DNA of 64,000 bases from Neostapfia colusana (lineage: Eukaryota > Streptophyta > Magnoliopsida > Poales > Poaceae): the NCBI GenBank assembly GCA_030760725.1, contig JASWHV010000013.1, positions 41,388,699-41,452,698 on the forward strand, read 5' to 3'. Below, piece by piece: positions 23,626 through 36,021 of this stretch. The notes below the pieces were generated by a model. That model was not told where the DNA came from. It saw only the letters and a program-made list of their open reading frames with translations, and did no database searches. Numbering within the stretch: position 1 is the first letter of the stretch; each line of letters starts with the position of its first letter. The translations under genes were made by a program, and so were the position numbers.

Positions 23626-26600
23626 CCCCACTAACATCCCGCCATAGTATTATTTGATTCAGGCACCACGCACAATTTTATTAGCCAAGCATTCATTGCT
23701 AAATATAGATTGCAAATACTACCCACCGATAGTCCATATTTGATTTGTTCACCGGGTGGGATAATTTCAGCAAGCATGATGGTTTCCAATGTACCATTAT
23801 GCTTAGCGGGTAGAGTGTACCCTACGTCTCTCATAATTTTAGAGGGACAGAAGGTCGATGTCATCTTAGGGATGTCGTGGTTAACCCGCCACGGCGCTGT
23901 TTTAGACACCGTCCTCCGAGTCGTGCATCTACAATCAAAATGCACGAGTCACACTCTTTATTTCTGGACAGTCCAGAAATAAAACTTCCAAGTATATATC
24001 AGTCCACAACTATCAGATTGGAAGATATTCCAGTAGTCCGTGAGTTCCCTGACGTATTTCCGGATGATTTACCGGGGATGCCGCCTGACAGAGAGGTGGA
24101 GTTCAAGATTGAACTTGCACCGGGAACCATGCCAATATCCCGAAGGCCATACAAGATGGCGCCCAAGGAATTGGCTGAATTAAATACGCAGTTAACGGAC
24201 CTGCTGGAAAAGGGTTTTATTAGGACGAGCTCCTCGCCATGGGGCTGTTCGGCATTATTTGTGAAGAAGAAAGACGAGACGTTGCGGCTTTGCATGGACT
24301 ATTGTCCGCTAAACGCCATAACCATCAAGAATAAGTATCCGTTGCCACGGATCGACATGCTGTTTGATCAGTTGGTCGAAGCAAAGATCTTTTCCAAGAT
24401 GGACTTAAGATCCGAGTACCATCATATTAAGATACGGGCTGAGGATATTCTGAAGATGGCTTTCTCGACGAGGTACGGACTTTATGAGTACCTGGTCATG
24501 TCCTTCGGCCTCACCAACGCTCCAGCTCATTTCATGTACTTGATGAACTCGGTATTCATGCCAGAGCTGGACAAGTTTGTCGTGGTCTTCAACGACAACA
24601 TATTGGTGTATTCTAAGTCAGAGGAAGAACACAAGAAGCATCTGCGTATAGTCTTGCAACGGCCACTGGATCACAAGCTATACACGAAATTCAGCAAGTG
24701 CGAATTCTGGATATCGCAAGTGCCTTTTCTCGGGCATATCATCTCAGTGGAGGGCATCGCTGTAGACCCGAGTAAGATCACCCAAGTGCTGAATTGGAAG
24801 TCCCCGAGAACTGTTCACGAGGTACAGAGTTTCCTCGGGCTCGCAGGATATTATCGGAGGTTCATTCCAAACTTCTCAAAGATTGCCAAGCCTATGACAG
24901 AGCTGCTGAAGAAGGCTACCAAATATGTTTAGAGTCCAGCACGTGAAGCAGCGTTCAAGGCATTAGTGAGACACCTAACATCAGCACCGGTGTTGGTCCA
25001 GCCAGACACAACAAAACCGTTCGATGTGTACTGCGATGCATCCGGCATTGGGCTCGGATGTGTGCTGATGCAAGACCGAAGAGTGGTCGTGTATGGATCA
25101 CGGCAGCTCAGGAACCATGAGCAGAATTATCCAACTCACGACTTGGAGCTCGCTGCCTTAGTACTCGCACTTAAAATGTGGAGGCACTACCTACTCTGTA
25201 ACCTTGTGCATTTATATACTGACCACAAAAGTCTCAAGTACATATTCACTCAGAAGGAACTGAACATGAGGCAGCGAAGATGGTTAGAATTGATAATGGA
25301 TTACGAAATAGAGATCCATCATCACCCTGGCAAGGCAAACGTAGTGGCGGATGCGCTGAGTCGCAAGTCATACGTCAACAATCTGACCATCACACCGTTG
25401 GAAGAGAGCGAGCCACTTTGCACGTGGTTCCACATGGAGCTCTCTAGAACTTAGCTTTGATCCCCACCATCCGTGAAGAGATAGCGGTAGCTCAGAAACA
25501 TGACAAGGGCATGTCACATTTGCGGAGACGTATAGACAGCGGGGAGCTGAAATGTTTCTGGAAGAACGTAGATGGCAAACTATGGTTCAAGGACCGGATC
25601 GTCGTACCCCATAACCCGGAGTTACGGAAGAAAATCTTTGATGAGGCTCACTTGCCAAAGTTTTCTATTCACCCCGGCAGCAACAAAATGTATCAAGAAC
25701 TCAGAAACAAGTTTTGGTGGACACAGATGAAGCGGGAGATCGCAAAGTACGTGTCCGAGTGTGATACATGTCGAAGGGGGAAGGCAGACCACATGAGGAT
25801 GCCGGGACTGTTACAACCACTGTGCGTTCCTGCCTGGAAGTGGGAAGATGTGAGCATGGACCTCATCATCGGTTTACCCACCACTTTTCAGAAGCATGAT
25901 TCTATGTGGGTGATCATCGACCGGCTCACCAAAGTTGCCCATTTTATCCCGGTCAACACCAACTATAACGCAAGAAGTATGCTGAACTGTACATCTCACG
26001 GATCCTATGCTTGTACGGCGTACCCCGTACCATCATATCGGATCGGGGCACTTTATTTGTGTCCCATTTCTGGGAGCAGCTACACACTGCGTTGAGGACG
26101 AAACTGATCTATAGTTCAGCATACCACCCGCAGGCGGATGGGCAAACCGAGCGGGTAAACCAAATTCTAGAAGATATGCTACGAGCTTGCGCTATCAACC
26201 ACGGTAAGAGTTGGGATGATCACTTACCGTTGGCCAAGTTCTCGTACAACAATGGGTACCAAGCCAGCATCAAGATGGCGTTTTACGAGGCACTATGCCG
26301 GACAAAATGCCGCAGACCACTGAATTGGTGTGAGTCTGGCGAAAGGGTTACCTTTGGGATTGATCTTGTCAATAATGCGGAGGAAAAGGTTCAGCTGATT
26401 CAAGCGAACCTAAAAGCCGCTCGATCCTGACAGAAACAATATGCGGACCGGAGAAGATGCGCATTACAGTTTGAAGTCGGGGATCAGGTATACCTACGTG
26501 TGTCTCCAGTGAAGGGCATGAACATATTCAGGGTGAGAGGAAAGATGGCACCCCGATTCATCGGTCCATTTCAGATTACATAAAGATGTGGATCAGCCAG

Positions 26601-26900
26601 CTGAAATTACCAGAAGCACTTTCCGGTGTGCACGACGTATTTCACATCTCCCAGCTGAGGAAGTGTCTCAAGCTATCAACTACAATTCAGCAGGAGGCTA
26701 TAGCAGAACTGAAACCGGATCTCACGTATCGGGAGGAACAGGTTCAGGTTATTGATGAAAAGCCCCGAACCACACGCAACCACACGTTGTGGTTCTACAA
26801 AGTTCTATGGAGTAATCACTCCGTAGACGAAGCGACATGGGAGAGCAAAGGATTTCTTCGTACTAACTACCCCGACTTTTTCACGTCGCATATACGGTAA
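23626..26900 (+). pseudogene. pol of element A: protease, RT, RNase H, integrase, chromodomain
   Basis: Protease VLFDSGTTHNF follows two TAA stops near the gag-pol boundary. RT runs 24000-24930; its catalytic motif reads FNDN (24588-24599) where the family has FIDD, so the second catalytic Asp is Asn. A TAG at 24930 precedes RNase H (VYCDASGIGLGC). Frame changes occur near 25440 and 25970. The integrase finger (ECDTC) and core (SDRGTLF, GQTERVN) follow, then TGA at 26428, TAA near 26580 and a chromodomain ending WESKGFLRTNYPDFF at 26900. The TGA at 26428 occurs at the same codon in relative X (31616). Known role of such enzymes: cDNA synthesis and chromatin-targeted integration; this copy is inactive. 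Confidence 0.9.
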
Positions 26901-26934
26901 TTTTCCACCGTCCTGTCTTTCATTTTCACCTTAT

Positions 26935-26969
26935 AATCTCGGGACGAGATTCTTTTAAGGGTGGAGGAA
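26935..26969 (+). other. Hairpin plus polypurine tract of element A
   Basis: AATCTCG (26935-26941), loop GGA, CGAGATT (26945-26951), then TTTTAAGGGTGGAGGAA and the LTR start. Confidence 0.75.
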
Positions 26970-29900
26970 TGTAAGGGCCTAAGTTTTTGGCACATGTTCA
27001 AAGTGTTCATCACCACACACACACTTCATTTGAAGAAACTTTGTGAACACATTTGAGGAGCAAGTAAACACCATCAACATGCTTATTAGAGAATAAACTC
27101 ACAAAATGCAAAAGTGGCATCTCCCACATGCATCATCGAGGGGCTGAGCTTGTGAAAAACTCCAACACCTTGCTAGGAATGTTCATGCCAAATTTCACCC
27201 AAATACAAACCTTTTTGAAGTCCTTTTGGGTATAACTAAAAAGAGGGTGGTTTAACCTCAAATTCAAATTCAAACTATTTCCATCCCATGAATTCAAAAG
27301 TGGGAGGCATATTCTTACTCAGCACATTTTTGTGAGCTCACACACCAATTTTCACTCCATTTGGAGTTAATCTTGACATGAGCCAGATTTAGCAAATTCA
27401 AACTTTATTTGAATTTCAAACTGCATATGTGCTGAAAATATATTCAAACAAACCCCAATTTGAATTCTATCCAATTCAAATGGCCAAAGGGTAGATAATT
27501 CAAATGACCAAGGTTAATTGGTTCTCTACTGTTTAGAGCAGTGGGAAAAATTCAATTTCAGAGGTTAAAACTGGGGTGGGACCCACATGTCAGCCTCACC
27601 AGTGTTTTAACCGACTGAAGGCACCGCAGCTCGGGTCTTGCGCATGCCCACGAGATCGCCACGGTGCTGCTGACTGCTGCCACCTCCTGGTCGCCGATCA
27701 GAGCCCCAAACCGACGTCCCCAGCTATATATCTTCGAGCTGCCGCCGGCAGCGAACCATTTTCCAACTGCCTCAACGTTTCCAGCGCTGAGAAACCCGAG
27801 CTGATCGCCGCATAGCCCCTCCGCATCGCCTCGCCGTCGACCGGCCAAAGAAGTGCCTTCCACCATGAGCTAAGCCCACAAACGGCACCGCCGGCCCTTG
27901 CTCGACGTGTTACAGCCATCAGCTGCTCGTGATCAGCTTCGGTGGAGCTTGTCCGAGCCGATCTTCCATTGCTCTGTCAACCCAAGAGCTCCTCCGACTC
28001 GACGCCGTCGCCCGGGCAACTCTAAGCCTCTCCAGCGCGACAAACGTGCCTCTGAGGTTGGCATCGAAGTCTAGTAGCTCTCCCCGAACTCCCTAGGTCT
28101 CTCTTAGCGCCGGTTAACCGGAATTTCTACTTTTCCCGAGGATCACCATATAGAACACCGAGGACCAAAACTCAAAATTCATCGTGATCACTTGATCACT
28201 GGTAATCCGGGTCGGGCTGAAGCTAGAGTAGCACCTCATGGTCACTTCATACAAATCCTAGCGGTGATGATCAACCCAGTGAGCAGAGCACCGGAATTTG
28301 GCCATCACCGGTGAAAACGGCTCGGGTCTCCGGTGAGGTCTACTTTCCCAGCGATCTCCGGTCAAGAGGAGGGCAGGGATAGCTTCCTCGTGCCCCAGTG
28401 GTGCTTTGTGACCCATTGGTTGATCGTGTTCACCGCCGAGATGAGCTAGCACCGTCGGACCCGAGCTCATCTTCCGCCTCCGCCGTCGCCGACTAGGTTT
28501 CCGGCGATGTCAAGGTCCGAGAAGTTGCCCGGCGTGTGCGCCACGCTCCAAGGATCACGTAGGAAGAAACCGCGTCAAAAATTAGGCAGTAGCGGCCGAG
28601 AACGAACCGTGCCACCGTCGCTGAACGTCGCGCGCTCAGGCGCTGGCGAGAGGTAGATGAAGGCACTGTGCGTGGGACCCACATGCAGTGTTTTAAATAT
28701 TTCCCAATTTCCAGTTTTAGTTCAAACTTCAAACCTACATAACTTTAGCTAGGAAACTCCAAATCGAGTGAACTAAATTTTATTGGATTCACCTCTCTGA
28801 GTACTTTCTAGCAAATCCAGTTTAACTTCATGAAAATCCTTAGTTCTCCACAATTAATTCTTCAAAATTTAAAATGTTTAAATTTTAACTGGAGAACCCT
28901 TTAGAGGAAAATTCTGAAATTTTGCTGGAATGTTCAAAAAAATATCTATGAACTACAATAAAAATTTCAGATCGATTTGAGCTCATTTGATCCACCTAAT
29001 GGTCTGATTAACAAAACTGTTCCAGAGAAAATGGAAAATGTTCAGAAACATTTTCAGAATTTCTCTGAAATTATTTAGCTCATATCTTTAGCTAGGGACC
29101 TTCAAATCAAGTGAGACCAACTCCATTAGAACCCTCTGAAAATCTAGTTTGCAGAAAGTCATGGCTTACTCAAGGAAAATCCCTAGAACACTCTAAGAGC
29201 TCCAATTAAGGTCAAGTACCTAATTAATCGTGGAGAGCTCAAATGAGCTTTGCTGCAACTAAAACTTGGTCAAGTCTCTGTTTAGGTTGTAACCAAACCA
29301 CAGTAAAAATTTCAGAGTCATTAGGTCTGTCTAGTGAAACTTTTAATGTTCACAAGTTTAAATTCCATTGAAATGCATATAAATTGACACATATTTATAT
29401 TTCTCATATGTAGTCGCTAAGGTTGAGGAGGAACCCGAAGTCTTAGACTTTGTTACTCTGGAAGAGCAGCTAGCCTACAACCAAGAGCAGCAAGGCAAGC
29501 TCTGGTTTGCATTAACCCATTTTACAAATTTTTACTGTTTTGAGAACTTACTTTGAGCACCCACTTAAATCTTGCATTAGAGTCTTGTTTGAAACCAAAT
29601 GCATAGCCAAGAAAACCCTGGGTTGGGATTAGTGTTGAAAACCTCGTTAGCTACTGCAATGCTAAGACCGTGTAGGATTCGGTCCAAGTCGAGTAGTTGG
29701 AACTACTTGCGAGGATAGGCTAGAGGCACTCGACTCGGGTAAAGATAGCAAATAAAACACATGGCAAGAAAAATGAGACCGAGCGGAGAGTAAGGGCAGC
29801 AGCACTTTGAGGCCTGGGTGCTATAGCCCTGCTTGTGTCGATTGAGGACCGAGCCATGTGTGGGCCTGTTGAACAAGCTAGAATAGTACCGAAGACCTAC

Positions 29901-30909
29901 CAGCTATATGGGAACCGGGAAACCGATGTAACTCGGGTAGCTGGGTATTGAGGCATTCCCTGTCATTCAGAGGGTAGGTTGAGAGCTCGAGGTGTAAATC
30001 GGATGGCGGCACTGCAGATGCGCGCATAGAGACCTCTTGTTCGGGACGATAGGACCGGTTCAATATTTGGCTGATGGGTGAAAGGTGGTTGCGTACGACG
30101 TCTGTGATGGTTGCTGTAGGCAACATCGAGTACGGGCGTACGTGACGGGTTATTCGGGTAACCCTGCAGGTGTAAATCGATTATAATCGCCGCCCCTCAC
30201 GGTCAGTGAGTACCACTTGTTCACTGTACCGTGACGTAGAAAGAATATGCTAGATACATGTTAAAAGTTTGCTGATTTGAAAGATAGACTTTGCTTGTTA
30301 ATGTCTTGTTGTTGTTTAGAGCTAATTAAAGTTATTTTCAACTTTGGGCAAAGTACATGAGGGAAATGCGTTTCTTGTTTGATTTCAGCTCTCTCATGTG
30401 CCTTAGCGTAAGGTTCTCCACAACCTGCTGCTAAAACTTGAAAGTAAGGTTCCACTAATTAGGTGAGTCCATTGCAACTGATTTTACCTCATGTAACCTA
30501 TCACCCTTCATGTAGAAGTTTCATGTATAGGAGAGATGGGTCAGTCTTGCTGAGCCATCGTGCTCACTGCTTGTGTTTGAAGCTTTTGCAGGGGTTAATG
30601 AGGAAGGGACTCCCAAGGAGGAGACGGAACCCCAGGAGGGGAACCCCGTCGAGTTGGAGTCATGCACGCCGCCGTGTTAGTGTGTGTGCGTGCTAGCGAG
30701 GACACGTTGACGGGCTAAACGTGAACTCGATGCATAGTCTACGCTCGTGAGTGTAGACTGGACTTATTTTGTTGTAAAAATGTTCATAAACTGGTTTATG
30801 TAATAAAACTTTGCTTCCGCTTTGTATCTTTGATGTGCGTTATCCGGTGCTGTGCAACGCAGCACCCCTCAGTGTGATCCTGGATCGACGAGGCCATGGG
30901 GTCGCGTCA
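26970..30909 (+). repeat. 3' LTR of element A (LTR A2)
   Basis: TGTAAGGGCC...GCGTCA, 3940 bases. Left 750 bases are AT-rich, with a possible TATA (CTATATATC near 27725) before a GC-rich leader block (27560-28680). An AT-rich stretch, acidic exons 2 and 3 and AATAAA at 30802-30807 follow. The right flank is ACCGA and then pol sequence of element X. Confidence 0.9.
29414..30680 (+). CDS. LTR-borne acidic peptide in LTR A2, exons 2 and 3 (start exon unresolved)
   Basis: Exon 2 (29414-29494, 81 bases) follows CATATGTAG and reads AKVEEEPEVLDFVT then LEEQLAYNQEQQ, ending AG|GCAAG. The intron is 1097 bases and ends GCTTTTGCAG. Exon 3 (30592-30680) contains NEEGTPKEETEPQEGN, ends SCTPPC and TAG. Both exons are open in phase 1 and the same frame is open in LTR A4 and, with different residues, in LTR C. 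The product would be very acidic with no membrane segment. No start codon can be placed with confidence: an ATG mini-exon with a GTRAG donor exists in related LTRs but its phase does not fit. Function unknown. Confidence 0.45.
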
Positions 30910-32095
30910 ACCGATGAAGAGGGAGATCGCAAAGTATGTTTCTGAGTGTGATACATGCCGTAGGGTGAAGGCTTACCATATGCAAAAACCGGGACTTCTA
31001 CAACCACTAGGCGTTCCTGCCTGGAAGTGGGAAGGTGTGAGCATGGACTTCATCGTTGGTTTACCCACCACATTTCTGAAGCATGATTCAGTGTGGGTAA
31101 TCGTCAACCGGCTCACCAAAGTTGCCCATTTTATCCCGGTCAACACCAACTACAACGCCAAGAAGTATGCTGAATTGTACATCTCACGGATCCTATGCTT
31201 GTACGGCGTACCCCGCACCATCATATTGGATTGGGGCACTTTATTTGTGTCTCGTTTTTTGGAGCAGCTACATGCTTCTTTGGGGACGAAACTGATCCGT
31301 AGTTCAACATACCACCCGCAGACGGATGGGCAAACTGAGCGGGTAAATCAGATTTTAGAAGATATGTTACGATCTTGTGCTATCAACCACGGTAAGAATT
31401 GGGATGATCACTTACTGTTGGCCGAGTTCTCGTACAACAATGGGTACCAAGCCAGCATCAAGATGGCGCCCTATGAGGCGCTATACGGGAGAAAATTCCA
31501 CACACCGCTGAATTTGTGTGAGTCTGGTGAAAGGTTCACCTTCGGGATTGATCTTGTCAACAATGCGGAGGAAAAAGTTTGGCTGATTCAAGCGAATCTA
31601 AAAGCCACCCAATCCTGACAAAAACAGTATGCGGACCGGAGAAGACGCCTGTTACAATTCGAAGTCGGGGATCACGTGTATCGACGTGTGTCTCCAATGA
31701 AGGGCGTGAACAGATTCGGGGTGAGAGGAAAGTTGGCACCCCGATTCATCGATCCATTCAAGATTGTCGAAAGATGTGGATCAGTTGCATACCGGATGGA
31801 ATTACCGGCGACACTCTCTGGTGTGCACGACGTCTTTCACATTTGTCAGCTGAGGAAGTGCCTTAGGCTATCAACTACCATTCAGCTGGGGGATATTGAA
31901 GAACTGAAACCGGATCTCACTTATCGAGAGGAACCAGTTCAGATAATTGATGAAAAGGCCTGAACCACACGCAACCGTACGTTGTGGTTCTACAAAGTTA
32001 TATGGAGTAATCACTCTGTAGACGAAGCAACATGGGAGAGCGAAGGTTTTCTTCGCGCTAACTACTCTGACTTTTTCACGTCGCACATACGGTAA
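30910..32095 (+). pseudogene. 3' end of pol of outer element X: integrase and chromodomain
   Basis: The frame starts abruptly at ACCGA after LTR A2 with MKREIAKYVSECDTCRR, part of the integrase zinc finger, so element A entered here. The core shows MDFIVGL, LDWGTLF (normally SDRG) and GQTERVN. TGA at 31616 is at the same codon as the TGA at 26428 in element A; a second TGA lies at 31961 (probably from CGA). The chromodomain ends WESEGFLRANYSDFF and a TAA at 32093. No frameshift is seen, so this remnant is better kept than element A. It is about 90% alike with A by eye and belongs to the same family. Confidence 0.9.
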
Positions 32096-32129
32096 TTTTC
32101 CACCGTCCTCTCTCTCGTTTTCACCTTAT

Positions 32130-32163
32130 AATCTCGGGACAAGACTCTTTTAAGGGGGAGGAA
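32130..32163 (+). other. Degenerate hairpin plus polypurine tract of element X
   Basis: AATCTCG, GGA, CAAGACT (32130-32146): the right arm has two changes that break pairing. Then CTTTTAAGGGGGAGGAA and the LTR start at 32164. Confidence 0.7.
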
Positions 32164-32320
32164 TGTAAGAGCCTAAGTTTTTGCATACACTCAAAGTGTT
32201 CATCACACCACACACACCTCATTTGTGGAAATATTATGAACACATTTGAAGAGCAAGTAAATACCATCAACATGGTCATTAGATGATAAACTAACAAAAT
32301 GCAAAAGTGGCATTTCCCAC
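32164..32320 (+). repeat. 3' LTR of element X, first segment
   Basis: TGTAAGAGCCTAAG... matches the start of LTR A2 and A4. It is interrupted at CCCAC (32316-32320) by element E and resumes at 47305. Confidence 0.9.
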
Positions 32321-32604
32321 TGAAAGTGCATCTAGGGTATCCCTTGTGGGTTTTGGAGAATTGATGACAAGCATATGAGATCCTAATGAAATTATTGAGA
32401 TGATTGCAGGACAAACAAAGTGAACTAGTTCGGTGCACACAAAAAGGGGAAAAATAGAGTGGTGTCCGAAAAGGAAGACTTTAATGGAATTTAGAAGAGC
32501 AAAGTAGATTTAAATGTATAGGGTGTGTGTGAGAGACATTTCCCAAGAGCTCATGACTTTGCGTAAGGGTGAGGGGTTTAAAAATCAACTAAAATCCACT
32601 GGAC

Positions 32605-32880
32605 ACCGGACTAGTCCGTTCATGGACCGGACTAGTCCGGTTAGCTTACTGGAATGCACCGGACAAGTCCGGTTTTAGACCGGACTAGTCCGCTCATGTT
32701 TCTGTTGTCCTCTTTAGAGGACTGCGGACTAGTCCGTCCATGGGACAGGACTAATCCGCTAAACTTTCTGGAACCCCACCTCACATAGCACCGGACAAGT
32801 CCGGTTTTAGACCGGACTAGTCCGCTTAGCCCACTGGAAGTAGACCGGACAAGTCCGAACATACACCGGACTAGTCCGGT
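32605..32880 (+). repeat. Cluster of 14-bp palindromes in U3 of element E
   Basis: About ten copies of ACCGGACTAGTCCGG or ACCGGACAAGTCCGG, some with one arm changed, spaced about 20-60 bases. CCGGACTAGTCCGG is a perfect palindrome; the alternative central A differs at the axis. The same cluster is in the 3' LTR (46224-46500). Confidence 0.9.
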
Positions 32881-32912
32881 ATTAGGTTTTACAACGGTAA
32901 CGTTTTTGGAAA

Positions 32913-32923
32913 CCATATAAATT
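32913..32923 (+). promoter_or_regulatory. TATA box of LTR E
   Basis: CCATATAAATT, 33 bases after the last palindrome of the U3 cluster, followed by a leader containing AAACCCTAGC. Confidence 0.6.
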
Positions 32924-33688
32924 GGTGATCCACGGCCTTCCAACGAAACTTACACGACTCACACTGCTAGAAACTAAAACCCTAGCGCCGCCACCTGTTC
33001 CAAGAGCCCATAAACACATCCCCCCACACATCTAAGGTGCGAAAAAGGTGAAAATCAATTAAACACTTGGATTTGGGATTGGGAGATCGTCGTTCCTTCG
33101 TTGTGAGCTCTTGGGGTTTGATCTCTCTACACTCATATTCTGCATTGTAATCTTTTTGAGTGTATTTGATCGCTTTTTCATTGTAATTCTCGTGGGAGCC
33201 CTCAACGTGTGAGGTTGCCCCACAAACTCGATGATTATCCGTGATAGTGGAGTCAAGTCGGCCTTTCGTTGTGACTTGAAGAGGGAAAGGGTTAGAGACC
33301 CAGCCTCTGTGTGAGCTTCCTCAACGAGGACGTAGATCTCTTGGTGAGATCGAACCTCGGTAAAATTTGTGTCTCGCGTGCCTCTTTATTTTTGTTGATT
33401 AGAACATCTAGTTGCTAAACTTCATAATTTGAATTGCTAAGTTTCATTCACGGACATAATCACACCTCACATTGTAGACTCAAAATAAAATAACTGTTGT
33501 TCTTATTTCCTCTGCTAAACAAGTTAATTTTCCTGAACAACACTTAATACAATCTACACACTTCAGGCACACCGGACTAGTCCGCTCACACAACCGGACT
33601 AGTCCGGTCAAGCAAGTTTTTGACAACTACATTAAGTGTGCAGGAAACTCTGTAAGGCCTATTCACCCCCCTTTAGGCCACATTCAAT

Positions 33689-33700
33689 TGGTATCAGAGC
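33689..33700 (+). other. Primer-binding site of element E
   Basis: TGGTATCAGAGC two bases after the LTR end, complementary to initiator tRNA-Met. Confidence 0.9.
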
Positions 33701-33740
33701 TAGGTTCTCCACCAACGAGACTCACATCTCGGAGAGATCA

Positions 33741-36011
33741 ATGGCCTCTGAGAAGAACAACGATATCCCGAAGACGAACATCAACGATGAGGAGCAAGAA
33801 GCCAAAGCCTTCGATGTGCTGAAAGAAAGTCCACATGATGATGAAGAAGTGAGACAGCTAAAGGCACTACTGACAAAGAAATTAATGGCACAAAAGGGAA
33901 AAGAGGAAGAAAAGACGATGGGGAGTGGTCATCACGACTACTCCCGATATCCTTACAACTACAACCATCTCAGTTCAAATAATCACTATCTCTCCATTCC
34001 TATGGGAAGGCCCCCGCAGTTTGACGGAAGTGACTATACCATGTGGAAGTACAACATGAAAATGCATCTAATATCCTTGAATCCTAGCCTTTGGCATGTT
34101 GTCTGCACAGGTATAGATATCCCAAACACGGATGAAGAACTCACTCCGGAACAAGAACAAGAGATTCACAGAAATGCACAAGCCATTGCAGTAATCACAT
34201 CGTCATTGAGCAGGGAAGAATTCACCAAGATTGATGGACTAGAGAGTGCAAAAGAAATCTGGGATACACTCAAAACAGCTCATGAAGGAAATAGGTCTGT
34301 ACGTGAAGCCAAAATTGAGATGCTTGAAGGATAGTTGGGGATATTTTCTATTGAAGAAGGCGAATCACCTCAAGACATGTACAACCGGATGAAGGCACTC
34401 ATCAACAAAATCCGTGCCTATGGAAGTAAGAAATGGACTGATCACGAGGTGGTCAAAAGGACGATTAGAGCCTTCATGCCAAGAAACGTCACACTTTGCT
34501 CAATGATTAGAGAAAGCCCCGGGTTTCACAAAATGACTCCCGATGAGTTATTGGGGAAGATCATAAATCATGAAATGATGGAGAAGGAGGCTCAATACGT
34601 CAAAGACTTAGCCGAGCTTACCTCTTCCAAAAAGAAAGAAGTTGCTCTCAAAGCAACGTGCAGACCCAAACTCAAAGAAACCCGTGAAGACCAAGATGAC
34701 GGAGATACAAGCGACGTGAGTACCGATCTAGATGATGAGGAAATGGTACTCTTTATCAAAAAGTTCAAGCGCATGATGAGGAGAAGACATGGCAACAACT
34801 CAAATGAAGGGAAAAGCAAGGATAAAGGGAAATCCAAGGCTCGACGTACTTGCTATAATTGTGGAGAGTACGATCACTTCATGGTATACTGTACTTATGA
34901 AGAAAACAAGAAGAAGAAGGAAACAAAAGCACATGAGAAGAAAAATTTCGGAAAAAGGAGACAAGCTCATCAAGCTCACATTGGCAAGGAGTGGGACTCA
35001 AACGATGAGTCCTCCTCCGATGAAGAAGAGGAGATGGCCACCATTGCCGTTAAGAAACCCACCATGAGAGCTACACTCTTCGCAAACATGGGAGGACGGG
35101 ATATGAACAACCATACTTGCCTTATGGCTAAAGAAGGCAAGAAAAAGGTTCGACTTACTCCTCCTGCGTTAAATACCTCTATTGATGACTTTGATAGCTC
35201 TAGTGATAATGAAGAAATGTTTAGAGGAGTAAGTAAAATTGCTTTAAAGAAAATGGAAATGTTGTTGAACGAAATCTTTGAAAAGGAGGAACTTGTCAAC
35301 CGACAAGAAGATATGCTCATCCGTGAAAGGAAGAGATATCAAGAAGTTGAAAAACTTCTTGAGCTTGAAAGAGAGAAGAACAAGTCACTTGAGTTTGAGC
35401 TAGCCTTGAGTAAGGAGACTTACTCAGAGCTAGAGGACTCACATATTGCAATTAAGGATGAGCTTGCTAACTTGTCCAGAGTTAACAAGATCCTTGAGGT
35501 GCAAGTTGAGTCGCTCAAGCAAAGTGACTCATCTTCCTCCAAGAGCTCTTCCTCCAAAGATATGAGTTCGACAACAATTGGAACCTGCACATGCTCTAGT
35601 AAGAAAAATATCATTTCTAATACTTCAACTTCTCATGATATGCATCCTTCCCAAAACGGCATCTTTGATAAGGAGAAGATCAAATATGCACGTAGTGCCT
35701 ATATGGTCACTAGACCTCCCAACGTCAAAGATGGTCTTGGGTTTGACAGGAACAAACACATGTCCACTCTTAATCATGCAAAGAAAAGAATCACCTTTGT
35801 TAAGGAAAAATCACATGAATCTGATTTACAAATATTGTTTCGTACATTTGATGCTTCCTATGTTCTTATGAAAAACAAATATGGAAAAGTTATTGCTAAA
35901 TACACAGGGCCACGCCACAAGAACTCGAAAACTTGTGTGTGGGTGCCCAAGACTCTTGTGACTAACCTGAGAGGACCCAAGCAAGCTTGGGTACCTAAAA
36001 CCAAGGAATAA
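33741..36011 (+). pseudogene. gag of element E (SIRE-type), one nonsense mutation
   Basis: Start ATG at 33741 (MASEKNNDIPK). The gag core includes FDGSDYTMWKYNMKMHL. TAG at 34332 interrupts the frame where CAG is expected, and the frame continues unchanged (UBN2-type region, then zinc knuckle CYNCGEYDHFMVYC). A long coiled coil follows (from about 35200 to 35520, e.g. QEVEKLLELEREKNKSLEFE), then a Ser-rich stretch, and the ORF ends at TAA 36009. About 757 codons including the stop, usual for SIRE-lineage Gag. A C to T change alone explains the break, so it is almost intact. Confidence 0.9.
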
Positions 36012-36021
36012 TTCTGTTTTG

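Larger units (their letters stand above)
1540..30909 (+). mobile_element. Element A: Tekay/Del-type chromovirus, split by element B
   Basis: Parts in order: 5' LTR remnant (to 4181), PBS 4185-4196, a leader with a three-fold tandem repeat, ORF0 (8461 onward, interrupted at 8576), element B, the rest of ORF0 (21237-22087), gag (22361-23625), pol with protease, RT, RNase H, integrase and chromodomain (to 26900), hairpin and PPT, and 3' LTR 26970-30909. The right flank is ACCGA followed by integrase sequence of an outer relative X. The left edge is outside the window, so its TSD cannot be checked. The two LTR parts differ by around 10%, much more than those of B, which fits A being older than B. 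Confidence 0.8.
32321..33686 (+). repeat. 5' LTR of element E
   Basis: Ten CCGGACWAGTCCG palindromes or variants lie in U3 (32605-32880) and two more near the end (33570-33608). A TATA box at 32913-32923 and an AAACCCTAGC-type leader near 32980 mark the likely promoter. Confidence 0.93.

Noticed and set aside
30896..31618. A separate gene starting at the ATG at 30896
   Set aside because: The ATG is in the LTR end of element A; the frame only becomes coding at 30910, where integrase of X begins.
32605..32880. CRISPR-like array of palindromes
   Set aside because: Irregular spacing, variable arms, and a clear position in U3 of a plant LTR retrotransposon.
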